Position numbers and translations under genes: made by a program
Shown: piece by piece, positions 47,028 to 58,899 of the stretch
Layout of the letters: each line of letters opens with the position of its first letter
Position numbering within the stretch: the first letter of the stretch is position 1
Notes under the pieces: model-generated
What the model was told of the DNA's origin: nothing
Seen by the model: the letters and a program-made list of their open reading frames with translations, nothing else
Database searches by the model: none
NCBI GenBank assembly: GCA_019973155.2
Contig: BPQB01000027.1
Location: forward strand, 351,834 to 415,833
Reading direction: 5' to 3'
From: Phanerochaete sordida
Taxonomy: Eukaryota > Basidiomycota > Agaricomycetes > Polyporales > Phanerochaetaceae
DNA length: 64,000 bases

Positions 47028-47565
47028 ATGTCCGAGTCCATCGATCGCCCCGAGAACGTCGAAGAGATCCTCAAGAAGCTCTGTGCGATCACCGCCGAGC
47101 TCAGCCGCGATGGAGGCGAGGACAGCGTCGACGAGGCCGCTGTGAAGCGGCGCGTCGTCGCCGAGTCCGACGGCGCAATCACCTTGGCCACGCTCAACCA
47201 GACCCACCTCGTCCGCGTCACCGTCAACGACAGGAACGTCGAGGGCCGGATGGTCATGGGCAACGCCCTCAAGTTCAACGGCGTGATCAACGGTGGGTGC
47301 TATCGGGTTATTGCTCGCCGGATGTTATATTGACGCGATTTATTGCAGTCGCGTCGTGGACGGGCAATAGCAACGGCTGGCTCTCCCAGTGGCAGGGCAG
47401 CGGTCAGGTAACCCTCAACTTGTCTAACACCCGCCCCCCTCAGGGGAACCAGCTCGCGATCACTTTCATCCGCGGAACTGGAGCTGTGGCAGCCATGGTG
47501 CGTGTCCTTGTTACAAATATGCGACCTATAATCTGAATGTACTGTTTTAGTATCAAGGTGCTTAA
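47028..47565 (+). CDS. Small uncharacterised protein, family copy C
   Basis: Same model as copies A and B: first exon to AATG-type donor gtgggtgct, second exon VASWTGNSNGWLSQWQGSG to AVAAM, then a 15-base exon (Tyr-Gln-Gly-Ala-TAA) ending at 47565. It shares RRVVAESDGAITLATL with copy B. It is intact and has a normal TATA box. Function unknown. Confidence 0.78.
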
Positions 47566-48789
47566 TAATCTTCCGGCCAAGTGTGGACTCCTGTGCTGAC
47601 AGAATGAACAGGTAACCCGCTCAACGACGGTGGCGTTGTGCTTCAGGGAACCGGGGTCGGGAATCTCTTCGATTGATTGATCGCAGGGTGCAACGACTCT
47701 GAGGAAGACAAGTGGCAGATTCTGGAGCGACCGTGACTCTTTTGTACAGTATCCCGGTCTGGAAGCAGCATCGGGAATGGTCATCGCGCACTTATTGAAT
47801 TCTACATGAGCGAGTAGGACAGATACCAGTATACTTCGATTTACCGGAGACAGTGCGGTAAGAGCGCCTCGAGAGTGTCTCAGATGCAGAATAAGCAGAC
47901 GCAAAGTAGACGTGTTTTCTGCTAGACATCGCAATATACCAGCATGTCACTTCGCAGATGAACAAAGTAACCGCTACACTAGCGGTCAAAGCTCAAGCTT
48001 CACGCTGTCAAGAACCAAATCTACCACTGCAAACGACCAGATAGCGCAGTGTGACTTCGCCTCGCGCCTGCGTCACCCTCGATGCGCCGAAGATGTGACG
48101 GTGACGAAGAACGACTTCGCGCATTCTTCACCAGGAACACGCGCCCCGCCAGCCATAGCAAGTCCTCTGCCTTTCAGAGTAGCCCTGACATGCGCCTGCC
48201 CTAAAGTCACGCTTTGGGGGACGTCGCGCAATAAACGGCCCGTCGCCGCGAGCAACCATCCCGATTTTTTCTCCCTCCTCCCTTCCTCTACCTGTGCCCT
48301 ACGCTTCTCGAGAGCACAATTTCTTGTATACCTGGCTAGTTGACCCGCGCAGATAACTAACTTCATGCAAGACTTAGTACGTGACACTCTCCGACGATGG
48401 CAGTCCCGATGACAGCTGACGCCGAGCGTCATTTGCTCTAGCTTCTGTTTGCCTTCTACGTCTCAATTCCCAGTGTAGCTTTACAACCACGATACGAAAT
48501 CAACGACTCAAACAGCCTCTGGACTTCCAAGTCGCTATATGCACCCGCTGTGGCGCGCCTTCCGGATCTGGGGTAGCGGCGGTGATGCGCCTTTTGGACC
48601 CGGGCGGAGACAATTATAGACGCCAGCGTCGGGACGCTCCAAAATTAGCGCCAGGGCTGGAGAGCCTGGGAGAGCCTGTAGCACTAAGACCTCGCCTCGA
48701 TGCTTGCTCCCCTTCCTCCTCCTCGACGTCCGTCGCAGGACCCAGGTCTGCCTCGGTAGCCTCTCCACACCTCCCTCCTAGCTACTCGG

Positions 48790-51763
48790 ATGTGGGCGAC
48801 GACAAAGTCACACTTCAACTTCTACCGCATACACCTGCTTTGCTTGTGAGTCGCACCCATGCTCCCGTCGGCGCTGTCTTATGGCGAAATTCCCGCCCGC
48901 GCTTGCCCCATTCCAGCATCCTTATCCCCATCGCTGTCGCAGGCATATTTGTGGCATCCAATGGCAGATTCACGATCGAATACATCGACGCCCTCTTTGT
49001 CTGTGTCAGTGCCGCAACAGGGACGGGCCTCTCCACTATCGATTTGAGCTCCTTGACTGCCTGGCAGCAGACTATCCTCGTAATTTTGGAGATTGTGGGA
49101 AACCAGGTGCGTCCTTACCCCTATTGTACTGCAGCTTCTGATCACGAGGAGTCGAACCGACCGGCAGGTCTTTGTCTGCTGGATTGTCGTTTATCTTAGA
49201 AGGTACGCCGTTCCCGATACCACTCTGAACTCTGCTTCATGGTTTTGCTTGTGCCTGCAGATATTACTTCAGAAAGCGTCTAGGTCATGTAGTCGAGGCC
49301 GAGTTACAGCGGTCATGGACGCGCCGCGACACGCAGCACAGTTCACACTCGATGCACGACCTGCGCGAGCGCACGCGTCTCGGCTCCTCTTCGCCACGTC
49401 CCGACTCCTCCTCGAACCTGGAGCGCAAGATCACGAACCAGTCTGCACGGCCGCTGCGCCCCGACATGGTGCGCCGCGTCGACGTCGCGCTGCAGCCGGT
49501 CGACCCGAACGGCGTGCCCGCGCGCACGGCCACCTTCGACAGCACGCTCGTCCGGCGGCGCGCGCACTCGAACAACATGGCACACGACACCAGCTTTGGC
49601 GGGTTCCCGGGCCCGCAACAGGTGCTCGCGCAGACCTCGCAGCGGCTCTTCCCCCAGCTGCACCGCACGCTGCAGCAGACGCTCACGATCCCGCGCACGG
49701 CGACGCTCATCCCGCAGAACACGCGCGCCCCGCAGCCTGCGGCGGCGCCCGTGCGCCCCGTGCCGTACCTGTCGTTCCCGGCGGACGTCGGCGGGAACTC
49801 GCGCTTCAAGGGCCTCAGCGAGGAGCAGATGCTCGAGCTCGGCGGTGTCGAGTACAGCGCGCTCAACGCGCTGATGTGGATCGTGCCCCTGGTGCGTGTT
49901 CTATCGCTTTGTACGCGCACGCGCTGACTGCGGCGCGCAGTACTACTTCGGCTTGCTCGCGGTCGCGATTGTCATCATCACGCCGTACATGGCGACGGCG
50001 CACCAGTACCGCGACGTGTTCCTCCCGCCGATGCAGCACCGCAAGATCTCGCCGATCTGGTACGCCGCCGTGTCTCCGCCGGTGTGTCGACGATCTCCGC
50101 TGACGCGCCGCACAGGTTCTCCGTCTTCCAGGTCACCGGCGCGTGGGCAAACACGGGCATGTCGCTCGTCGACCAGAACATGATACCCTTCCGGACTGCG
50201 TACCTCCTCATATTCGTCCTCTTCTTCTGTGTGCTTGCTGGCAACACCGCATACGTAAGTATTCCCTGCTCCGACCTGAGTCCACGCTGATCGCTGCCCA
50301 CAGCCCGTTTTGTGCGTCTCCCGCACAGTTGCTAAAAATGCACTGCTGACATAGCGTCGCGCGCCAGCCTCCGCTTTATGATGTACGTTTGGAGGACTGT
50401 CGCACAGACCACATCGTAACAAGTGTCATAGCTGGTGTCTATACAAGGCCTTCCCGAAGAAGTCCCGCACACACGAAGCGCTCAAGTTCCTTCTCGACCA
50501 CCCGCGCCGGTGCTTCATCACGCTGTTCCCAGGACCACAGACCTGGCTGCTCTTCTTCGTGCTTTTCCTAATGAAGTGCGTACCTCCCGCCCTTCCAATT
50601 GTGTCCGCTGACACCCCATGCAGCGCGGTGCTCTTCGCCGGCGACCTTATCTTGAATATCGACAACCCAGTGACAGACGCGATACCCATCGGCACGCGCA
50701 TCGCCCTCGCCGTGCTGTCCTCCGCAGCGGTGCGCAGCGCGGGCTTCCAGGGCGTCGCGATCTCGTCGCTAACGCCCGCGACACAGTACGTGCCTCGTTC
50801 TCCATCTCGCCCACAGCTTTGACGTTCCGCAGAGTGCTCTACGTCGTCATGATGTACATCGCGGTATACCCCATCGCGATGAGGTGCGCCCAGTCCGCCG
50901 CCCGCTCGTCGTCTCATGCTGACGCGGCCCTAGCGTGCGCTCGACGAACGTGTACGAGGAGAACTCGCTCGGAATATACCCCGAGGACGACGACGAGGAC
51001 GACGAGATCGACGAGCAGGCGCTCGACGTGAAGGAGCACCGCGTGCAGATCTGGGGGCGCCACCTCATGCGCCACCTCCAGAAGCAGCTCTCGTTCGGTG
51101 CGCCCCGCCCTGTGGCCGGCCTTGCCGTCTTGAACTGACGTCGTGTTAGATATGTGGTGGCTCGCAGTGTCGCTATGGCTGATTTGTATTGTTGAGGTGA
51201 GTGCCCGATGTTGTTGTGCGAGGGTCGCGTCTCATATCGTGCGATAGCGCTACGGAATCATGGACCCAACCAAGCCATGGTTCAACGTCTTCGCCATCCG
51301 TACGTCCCGCCCCTCTGCCCCACTGCCCCATGTTAACCCACGCCCAGTCTTCGAGGTCGTCTCCGCGTACGGCACCGTCGGCCTCAGCTTGGGCATCCCG
51401 ACCGTACGCCCCCTCCCTCCTCCCCCTCTCCCCATCCGCTAACGCGTCCCACAGGCGAACTACTCGCTCTCCGGCACATTCCACATCCTCTCGAAGCTCA
51501 TCGTCTGCGCCGTCATGCTCCGCGGGCGCCACCGCGGGCTGCCCGTCGCGCTCGACCGCGCGGTGCTGCTACCGCACGAGTTCGAGCGCCCCGCGGACGG
51601 CGCCGCGCCCGCGCAGGCGCAACCGCACGTCGCGTCGCCCCTGCGCATGGGTGGTGCGCTGCCTGAGGAGCACGAGTACGGCGAGTATAAAGAGCACAAG
51701 ACGGGGGGCAGCGCGGGCGGGAGCGTGGAAGACTCGGAACGGACGGCGACGGTTACGATGTGA
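48790..51763 (+). CDS. TRK-type potassium transporter
   Basis: Built from many exons with short introns. The first exon (ATG 48790, HFNFYRIHLLC) and second (VASNGRFTIEYIDALFVCVS, SLTAWQQTILVILE) are the classic start of fungal Trk1/Trk2 high-affinity K+ uptake proteins of the plasma membrane. A long hydrophilic loop follows (RYYFRKRLG onwards), then YYFGLLAVAIVIITPYM, FQVTGAWANTGMSLVDQNM, RTHEALKFLLDHPRRCFITL, AVRSAGFQGVAISSL, FEVVSAYGTVGLSLGIPT (selectivity-filter region) and NYSLSGTFHILSKLIVC. It ends TVTM at 51763. One weak junction (RT to AFPKK) needs a donor gtcgca. The K+ selectivity glycines are present. Confidence 0.9.
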
Positions 51764-52184
51764 CATGACTGTATGACGTTGGTAGATGCATGGCTTCCTC
51801 GGATATCCTCATGCGATCTGCTCAAATTCGGCTGGAAACATGCGATCCGCGTGGACGATTCAGGTGTTGCCTGGAGCGCCTCGTATACCCTACCTCTGGG
51901 GCGTGTTGAGGCCTCAGCCTCCAGACCAGCAGTGTCGTCACTGTCTCCCGGACACCGAAATCATAGGTATGACATTGTCGTCGTCCTTCTCTCTGGTTCT
52001 GCCCGCACTCGGTCTTGCCGTCAGATTTCTGGTCTTCGTTCCTTTTATCACGTCTAAATGCCAGAGAGGCAGGACAGGACACAGACGAGTATTCACGCTG
52101 CTGCCCTGCTGTCTGCAGGCATTCAATTCGAGAACAGCGCATATATGACGCGTGTACGGACAAGGATGCGTAAGAGGTCCCGCG
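51764..52184. other. Intergenic stretch
   Basis: No supported content after the TRK stop. Confidence 0.4.
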
Positions 52185-52435
52185 CGACATCCGAGGCGCA
52201 CACAGACGAGATCGCGCCCATCGCCACGCAGTCCAGCGCGCTCGCGCTCGCGCAGCTTCGTAAGTTAGGTCGAGAAGATGAAGCACAACCATGGTTCGGC
52301 GAACGTTTGAGGTACAGACCCATCGTGCCAGCAGGCAGGCGAAGCTAGGCTTGCTCACAAAGGCGCGCGTGCACGAACGGGGTGCTGAATGAGGTTGCAA
52401 ACTATCTTGAATAAAAGCCTGTGTGATCCCCGCCA
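52185..52435 (+). pseudogene. Relic of the GTPase C-terminal tail
   Basis: Matches the coiled tail of the GTPase (cgagatcgcgc, aggtcgagaagatgaag, aaggcgcgcgtgcacgaacg, then gaacggggtgctgaatgag and aaactatcttga), with deletions. It converges on a CaaX gene 42 bases downstream, just as the fragment at 3.56-4.0 kb does. Confidence 0.72.
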
Positions 52436-52477
52436 ATCTAGCCCTGCATTCATGACTGATCGCTCCTAAAAAGGTTC

Positions 52478-52567
52478 CTACATAATGGTGCAACAGCATC
52501 CTTCACTTGTATGGGTCTGAGTCGGCATAGACACGGTGGTGTACTGGGCTTGACCCCGAGTGCTCAT
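52478..52567 (-). CDS. Small CaaX-box protein (-CCCTIM)
   Basis: Reads from ATG 52567 as 29 residues, MSTRGQAQYTTVSMPTQ then THTSEGCCCTIM-stop. The frame stays open upstream to 52678 without an ATG, so an earlier exon may exist. Its ending is identical to that of the gene at 3500. Farnesylation is expected. It lies tail-to-tail with a GTPase relic. Start is uncertain; the CaaX end is clear. Confidence 0.55.
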   Translation of the reverse strand: MSTRGQAQYTTVSMPTQTHTSEGCCCTIM

Positions 52568-52679
52568 GTTAGACTCTTTGCTGATATTAGGATTGTTTTT
52601 GGAAGATTCAGTGAAATACACACCTTTTTGTCTGACCGGGGCAGTTCGTCGAAAGCCTATGTGTGCCGACTGTCGCAAT

Positions 52680-53812
52680 AATCGGTAGCAGAGCTAAGGA
52701 ACGATGTCCATCAGCCTATAAATACAAGAGGTATGCAGCCGATAATTGCTGGCCTTGAATAACCTCTTCTGCTAATGTCGAATCAAGTTCAACGATAGTG
52801 GAGATGGAAGATGGAAGCTCTCTGAGAGGTGCCAGTTGTGCTCAGTCCATGCCGTCCCCTTCAACCTTTTATAGTCCTTGATTCGAAGATTATGTCTTGA
52901 ATATTTGCATCATCGCCTCTTCCGACAGAGGACCCTGACTATCCACCTCTGTCTTTTCTGATCTATGGTGTCACGAGCACATGCGTAGCCATACCAGACA
53001 TGTCGGGAACGAATGCATGACGACAAAGCGAGGAATATGTCGCACAGCTTTCCGGGAGGGAAGCTTGCCTAGAAGGCACCTGCAGCTTCATCGCGCTCCC
53101 GACTGCACGCGGAATGAACGTCCTACAGCAACGGAAGGCCTGATGTGGCCAGCTGACTCCCCGATTTCCACCCTCCCGGAGTGTTGCGCATTTATGAAAG
53201 AGCCGCTGAGATGGTACTGACCAGGACTGATGATGGGGTACGCCGATCTGGCACAACAGGGAAAGTCTACTAAAGGTGTTAGGCTACTGAGTAGGTCCCT
53301 GCGTTTCCGCGGGCCGTTACCCAGAAATAGTACAGGTGCTCCACGACCAGGGGGACGCTGTTATGCAGCTATGAGCTGAAGGTTTAGGATTCCTGCACCA
53401 TGGTAAATGCGTTAGCGCTCCGCGGTAGAAGCGAAAGAGATATACGGGGTCGTACGTACCGTATCTGGACGCCCAAAGGTGGGGCTCGCCTTGAGACGCT
53501 CTTAAGATTAATGAAATATGCCTGAGCGCATGGCTTGCCGGTAGCCCGTGAGCTGTTGGAAATCAGCTCGATAAGTAATCCTACGCTAGAGATCCAAATC
53601 ATTGCATGTACAGAGAAAAACACCGTACTAAAAGGGCGACTGCATGAGACAAAGCCTCAATAATACGTCACATTTGCCCGTGTTCTCGAGTGCCTATCGT
53701 ACACAGGTGAAATGGGATTGAAGTTGTCGTGGATGCACCGTATCTGGGCCTTCAAATTGAATCTCGAAGTCTGAAGTTTCAATGTACAAGATCGCACCCA
53801 ATAGGATGCTAT
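52680..53812. other. Intergenic stretch
   Basis: No supported gene. A minus-strand frame near 53.4-53.6 kb has a hydrophobic stretch (FFSVHAMIWISSVGLL) but no exons could be joined to it. Confidence 0.45.
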
Positions 53813-54829
53813 CTACATAATGACACAGCAGCAGCATCTAGTGCCTTTTGCAGCGCCTGACCCGGAGGCGGGAGCCGACGCGAAGTTTGGATAGGGTGAA
53901 TGAGCAGTCTGACCCTGAGCCTGTGCCTCCGTAACGGTCGTATGATCAAGCCTCCCACGATTCGTCTGCGCGGGAGGCCCTGCAAGAAGACCTCAGGTAT
54001 GTAGAAAAAGAAGCTGACACAATGAGTCTTACCTGGTTGATCTGCGCTCATATCCGGACAAGACGACACGTCATGTTGGGACCTAGCCAGCTCCTGCGAC
54101 GGCGGAGGCGGTGAATCAGGCACTGGCATATTACTATTCGGCCCAGTCTCGGATTTGGGCGTCGCTGTATGAGGTACGGGCATTGATGGAGGAGCAGCCA
54201 GTGGTTCTGCTAAGAATGGATTAGTCTCAGTCCGGAGCTCGCGTATATGCGCTTCGATCTCCTACCCCGCCAAGCCGATGTTGAAGCCTCTGGATATTGA
54301 TACGCATGTGGACTCGTCGATTCGGAAAAGGCCCTATCGCTTGCATGTGTTTGAACGTCTTCATTTACATAGGGGACAGGCATTGTGATTCGTTTTGAGG
54401 TGCCTGTCCCGAAGTCCGGCGTAGGGGAGTGCAGGGGAGTTCCTGCTGGAGACATTGACCGCGTAGATGCTGGCCTGCTGTGTGTTGCATCGATGCTCTT
54501 TGATTCCCCGCCATACCTCGCTTGCTCGGGGGTAGGCGTTCTATTCATTTCTGGGCGCAGGAGACTGTCTTGGGATTCCGGCAAGCGCACGGAGAGATAT
54601 GCGGACTCTGGTGTGCGTGCCGATGGTAGTGTGGGCTCTGGTATGGTCAGGGATATGGCGGGCTCCGGCATGGAGATTAATGGTGTTATGGGCCGGGAAG
54701 CGTATGGTTGTGTGCAACCGGGTTCCGGCGTACTTCTGTCTCGAGCATATGGAGGTCTGGAAGCGTCTGGGACGTATGTAGGACCACCATAAGCGTAACT
54801 CAACGTAGAGTCTGGCTCAGGTGGAGACT
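53813..54829 (-). CDS. Proline-rich protein with CaaX end (-CCCCVIM)
   Basis: The last two exons are well defined: exon ending ATG AGC GCA GAT CAA CCA G at 54033, a 53-base intron (gtaaga...ttgcag; 53980-54032), then 53979-53813 ending GTRCCCCVIM-stop. Before them an exon 54261-54034 carries EIEAHIRELRTETNPFLAE. A 107-base intron (donor gtaaat at 54368) would link it to a frame reaching about 54829 (SPPEPDSTL). The product is about 300 residues, Pro/Ser/Thr-rich and disordered, with MPVP three times and PEP motifs. It is too long for a normal pheromone precursor. The first exon was not found, so the 5' limit is approximate. A short form from the ATG at 54051 (MSADQPG) is also possible. Confidence 0.45.
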
Positions 54830-54849
54830 GCGGGTGTCTGATCGCCAAA

Positions 54850-56833
54850 CATCAGCCCAACGCAGCCCTTTGCCCTGACAAAAATGACACCGACACGTAT
54901 TCGTCGCGATCAGGCAGTATTTGGAGCTGATCGTCTGTCATACTCGTGTCGACGTGGATTTGCGTGATCAAGGACCGAAGACGGCAGGGAAGAGACTTGG
55001 AGATCGAGAGAGGACCTACTTTAGCTGCTTCAGCTACTATACATCTTATATCAAAGCTTCACGCAGGGACTTCGAAGTTCGAATCCGGGCGCATCCACGC
55101 CCATATCAGTGGCATATGTCGTATCGCACTGTAATCGCACTGGCCTCGTGTGCGCCACGTTCTGTCGCACAATGTCAAAGCAGTGCAGCCCTGAATGCTG
55201 TGTTCGACAGCTCGCACAAGGCACTGTCCATGAGTGACCACTCGATTGTTCCACCTCGATTGGCGCCCCCAGCGCCTCCGTGACCTGGTAACGCGGCGTC
55301 CGGCTGATCCCGGTGCCCTTACCCTAGGGGCACCCTCGTCGGACTTTAAATTCACTGCCCAGTGCGGCGGCCGCGTCGGGATGGGCGCCAAGCGTCGAGC
55401 GGACGGTATGGCCGGTAGCTACATGTATGTATGCTTCGTGGGTGTTCAGAGTGAGTAATAATATGTACTATGTATAACCTGGGGGGAGAAATAGCCTACA
55501 GCGACATACAACAGCGCGGACGTTGCTCAAACTCGCCCGCCCGCCATGAGTTGCCATTTCGGGCGACCGTCCGGCCCCTCACACCGAAATTGAAGAAGAT
55601 ATCAGTTACCCCACCCCCGTCCGCAGTATAAGCTATATCTACGGTAATATACAGCTACAATACATGCTTTGTACTTAGAGCTGCTTCGCCAGACTTATGC
55701 TGCGCCACTAGAGCGCATGAACGAGCAGTATGTCAGGACCATTGGTACTGGACCCCGGAAACCCCTTACCGCCAGAGCTGCTCCCCGTGTAATACTACAC
55801 AGCACAGCAGACGCAAGAAAGGAGCTTTGTATCCTATTAACAAGCTCGCTGATCTTTTACAGCGCAACGGATGCAGATCACCAGCTCTCCCGGCGTGTGG
55901 GATGCCTTGCACCTCCGGATATGGGGCTGAAGCTTGAAGGACGATATTTTGGCCTGCAATGCTCCCATCTTCCCTTCTGTGGCTCCAAATTGAATCTCAG
56001 ACTCTTTCTATTCAGTGCTTCAGCTCCGCCAAATTTATCTATATTTTATGCGTACATGTTACGAGGCGCAGAGTGCGCACTCTACCATGAGCACCAGGGC
56101 GGGATCCCGACGCCCGCCCGCCGCCGCGCGGACGCCATCAGCGGAGCTGGAAACACATCCTTAGTCACACGGCTGGTTACCCAGCGTGCGCATCACACTG
56201 GTCACCATCAGTCACGAAATGGGTAACATCAGACCCTGCGGCGCTAATCGAGGTGGAACAATCGAGCGTATACTCCACTGTCCATATAGGAAGAAATATG
56301 GCACAGCCCATGAGAGAATCCTGGAAATCGTGAGGTCACTGAATATAATGCGAGTAGTACAGTGCTGTGCATCTCGTGTAAGGCGGGCTTGAGTACGCGC
56401 ACGACGTGTGGAAAACGGGATGCGCTGCGTTCACTGTGTAAGTGCCCGGAGGCGTCATGGACCAGAATCGGATAGACTCGAGCGAAAACAACAAAGCCGT
56501 TGTCTTTAAGCTTGAAAAGGGTAGGACAGTGCTGTGCTCGTACATGGTACAGCTCGCGTAATGTCTGTTTTGAATGCAGCGCAAATATCGAGAGGCTGTC
56601 AGACATTAGAAACGGCGGCAGCGCGGGGTGCGACCACAGAACGGCGCAAGCAGTCGCGCTGCCATGCAAGATACGGATGACTTCACACCACTTCTCTGGC
56701 TGTACTGCCACTGTAATGATATTTTTACGACCCCATTCACGCTGTGGCATGGGGATTATGGTATTGCGGAGGTGTCTGGCGGGCTATCCGTCAGCGGCAG
56801 GCTTGCTTTGACGAACACGCTACTCATTGACAA
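54850..56833. other. Gene-poor stretch
   Basis: No supported gene over 2 kb. A gttcgaatcc at 55076-55085 is like a tRNA T-arm but has no A box or acceptor stem around it. Confidence 0.45.
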
Positions 56834-57262
56834 TTACATGATTATACAGCGACATCTTCCAGCGTCCTCCTCCAGTTTGGGAAGGCATGCGGAACCCGTT
56901 TGGGAGGGAGATGCAACCGCAGTCGGATGAGGCGCGTACCCGCGGCTTTTGGCAGCACCTACATGTGAATGTGAGCAAAGCAGTGCGATTTGTCTGGTAT
57001 CAAACGCACCTGTCTGCAGACCAGTGCGAGAGTTTGCGTCGGAGTGCGCAGGAGACGATGGGCGGATTTTCTCAGTGTGGGGGTCCATAACATAGTGGAC
57101 AGGGCGGTCGTCCGCGACGTACGCGTCGGACTCCCCCTGAGGAAAGTGCGAGGGAGTTTGGAAGCTGAGAGGGCTGGATGAGCTGTATTCTCGACGAGCG
57201 AAGCCAGGTACGCACCTAGGGACCTCAAGGTGCTGAGAACGAGCATGCGGATGATCTGCCAT
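56834..57262 (-). CDS. CaaX-box protein (-CRCIIM)
   Basis: Three exons: 57262-57216, 57164-57010 and 56958-56834, with 51-base introns (gtgcgt...ctcag and gtgcgt...tgtag), giving 108 residues. Start is MADHPHARSQHLEV and the end is EEDAGRCRCIIM-TAA. Both introns are multiples of three, so the unspliced frame is also open and a longer start at 57304 cannot be ruled out. Ser/Pro-rich with an acidic patch before the CaaX. Resembles a pheromone precursor in form, but the central processing motif is not clear. Confidence 0.55.
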   Translation of the reverse strand: MADHPHARSQHLEVPRCVPGFARREYSSSSPLSFQTPSHFPQGESDAYVADDRPVHYVMDPHTEKIRPSSPAHSDANSRTGLQTGAFDTRQIALLCSHSHVGAAKSRGYAPHPTAVASPSQTGSACLPKLEEDAGRCRCIIM

Positions 57263-57304
57263 GACGAGGCGATGGATGTGCCGATAGAAGTGATTCGTCG
57301 ACAC

Positions 57305-58432
57305 CTGGGTTCTGCTTGAAGGGCTTGCCTATCCAGGCTTTATACCGATCCCGAAGCGCAAAAGGACATTGTCGACGGAACCGAGGCGGTGTACGAGCAC
57401 AAACCCTTGGGACCTCGTGGATCATACCGGATTTCCCCGCTGACGAATCTGACATCCGCGACCGTCAGAGACCCCGGCTGTGCTCATCGACGGGCACAGC
57501 GATGACATACCGGTAACAAATCCCTTGAGCTAGAAAACAGCGCGTGGGGCTCGGGCGAGACAACATCTACTCGGCAGTGCGGACCGTGACGTATCCTGTG
57601 CAACGACATGAACGTCTATTGGAGCCTAGGAAAGCTGGAATATTATATCTGGACTCACTGATTTCCAGCAGGCCTCGTGGTGTTCCACGTTGTAGGCCTC
57701 ATCGCACAGGTTGACGTGACAGCCTTGAGCGCCGGAACGGAAGCCGGTCTGTGACGAAGCTGGAGGAGGGGGTCGATTCGAGAGCCTTGCTGCACTCGAA
57801 TAGGAACCGCATGTCGGCATGCTGGCTCTGAAAAATTTCGGACTTCATCTCAGATATGTATGAGCGCGACATCAGCAACTCAGTGTCTGGTCTTGTACAT
57901 CCTCGAAATTTCCATAACAATTGGCAAGCGCAAACATGAGCTAACACCACATGGCAATCAGAGCTGTGCACGCACCCGCAGCATGACGAGACCGTGTCGC
58001 TGGCAACACCCGTACACGCGAGCATGGCTGCGACAGTCCCTGCAGGGCCGTAGCAGAAACGTAGCGGAAGCGGTGGACCCACCAGATCGCAGATAATCTT
58101 ATGAAACCTGGATCCGACGCGTAGGGCATGAAAGAAACGTGGAGGTGATATTACAAGGGCAGTACTTTTTAATTAGAAAATTAGAAAGGGTTCATGGGCG
58201 GGAGGGAGACTCTATGGGACCTGCTATCGGAACGGAGATAGGCAATTATGGGCGTCATGCAAGCGATATACGATAATGCGACGGCATGAGGATGAGAAAT
58301 AAAGCGAAGGTGAAGATTGAGAGGTGATAGTCGGAAGGGGTGTCTTCGCGTGTGTCCGCTCGGGGTTTTACAGTAGGGTTCGGCTGCGTCCGAAGGCGGG
58401 ACAAAAAAAGCCTGGCCACCACCGCAAAGGGC
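57305..58432. other. Intergenic stretch
   Basis: No supported gene. A minus-strand frame at 57626-57820 starts MPTCGSYSSAARL and has scattered Cys residues, but its ending is not a CaaX box and splicing could not be resolved. Confidence 0.4.
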
Positions 58433-58850
58433 TCAGCAGATGACACAGCTGGAGCAGCAGCCAGCCTCATCTGGGGTCGGCACATAGCCTTGAACAGGCG
58501 GGGCAGGCGGGGCAGGCGGACCAGTCAGGGCAGGGGGACCAGTTGGACGTATAGAGGACGATTGTACAGCGGTCGCGGGGTCTGCCGGGGCGCGATCATC
58601 TGGACGACGACCTCGTTAATCAGAAGATTACATCGTGAACTCAGAACATACGGGGTTCATAACCGTTGTTGTAAGCCTGGCCGTACCCTCCATTCTGCGG
58701 CGGATAGTACACGCCATTTTGCTGGGCATAGTTGGGCTGAGAGCTAGACAGTCGAAAGAAGTGTCAGAGCGTGAGCGATTGAATTGGAAAAGGCAGCACT
58801 CACAAAGAGTTGCCAGGGTTTTGAGAGTAGTAGGAGCCGTATCCAGACAT
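58433..58850 (-). CDS. Gly/Tyr/Pro-rich small protein (-CVIC)
   Basis: Three exons: 58850-58804, 58743-58652 and 58611-58433, with introns gtgagt...tgtctag and a short 40-base one (gtatgt...cgag), giving 105 residues. The N-terminal half is Tyr/Gln/Asn/Gly-rich (MSGYGSYYSQNPG, NGGYGQAYNNGYEP). The C-terminal half is Pro-rich and ends DEAGCCSSCVIC-stop. The Cys-rich end could be a CaaX-like box (C-V-I-C) or a metal/thiol cluster. A TATATAAG at 58899-58892 lies 42 bases before the ATG, which supports a real gene. Confidence 0.65.
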
Positions 58851-58891
58851 GGTGTTAGAGAGCTGGTGTTGGACCGCTGGACCGTGTCGAC

Positions 58892-58899
58892 CTTATATA
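58892..58899 (-). promoter_or_regulatory. TATA box of the -CVIC gene
   Basis: TATATAAG on the minus strand 42-49 bases upstream of ATG 58850. Confidence 0.6.

Larger units (their letters stand above)
42750..48735. repeat. Arm 2 of the large inverted repeat
   Basis: Mirror of 9447-17580 in reverse order, about 6 kb, with one GTPase gene and one small-gene copy and without the 7TM fragment. Its right end (48582-48735) is the stretch just before the TRK start codon at 48790, so the arm stops inside the promoter of TRK. The left end is beside the diverged GTPase at 41465-42734. Confidence 0.85.

Noticed and set aside
57626..58082. Cys-containing small frames resembling a further CaaX gene
   Set aside because: The ending is not a CaaX box, and possible introns are too short.
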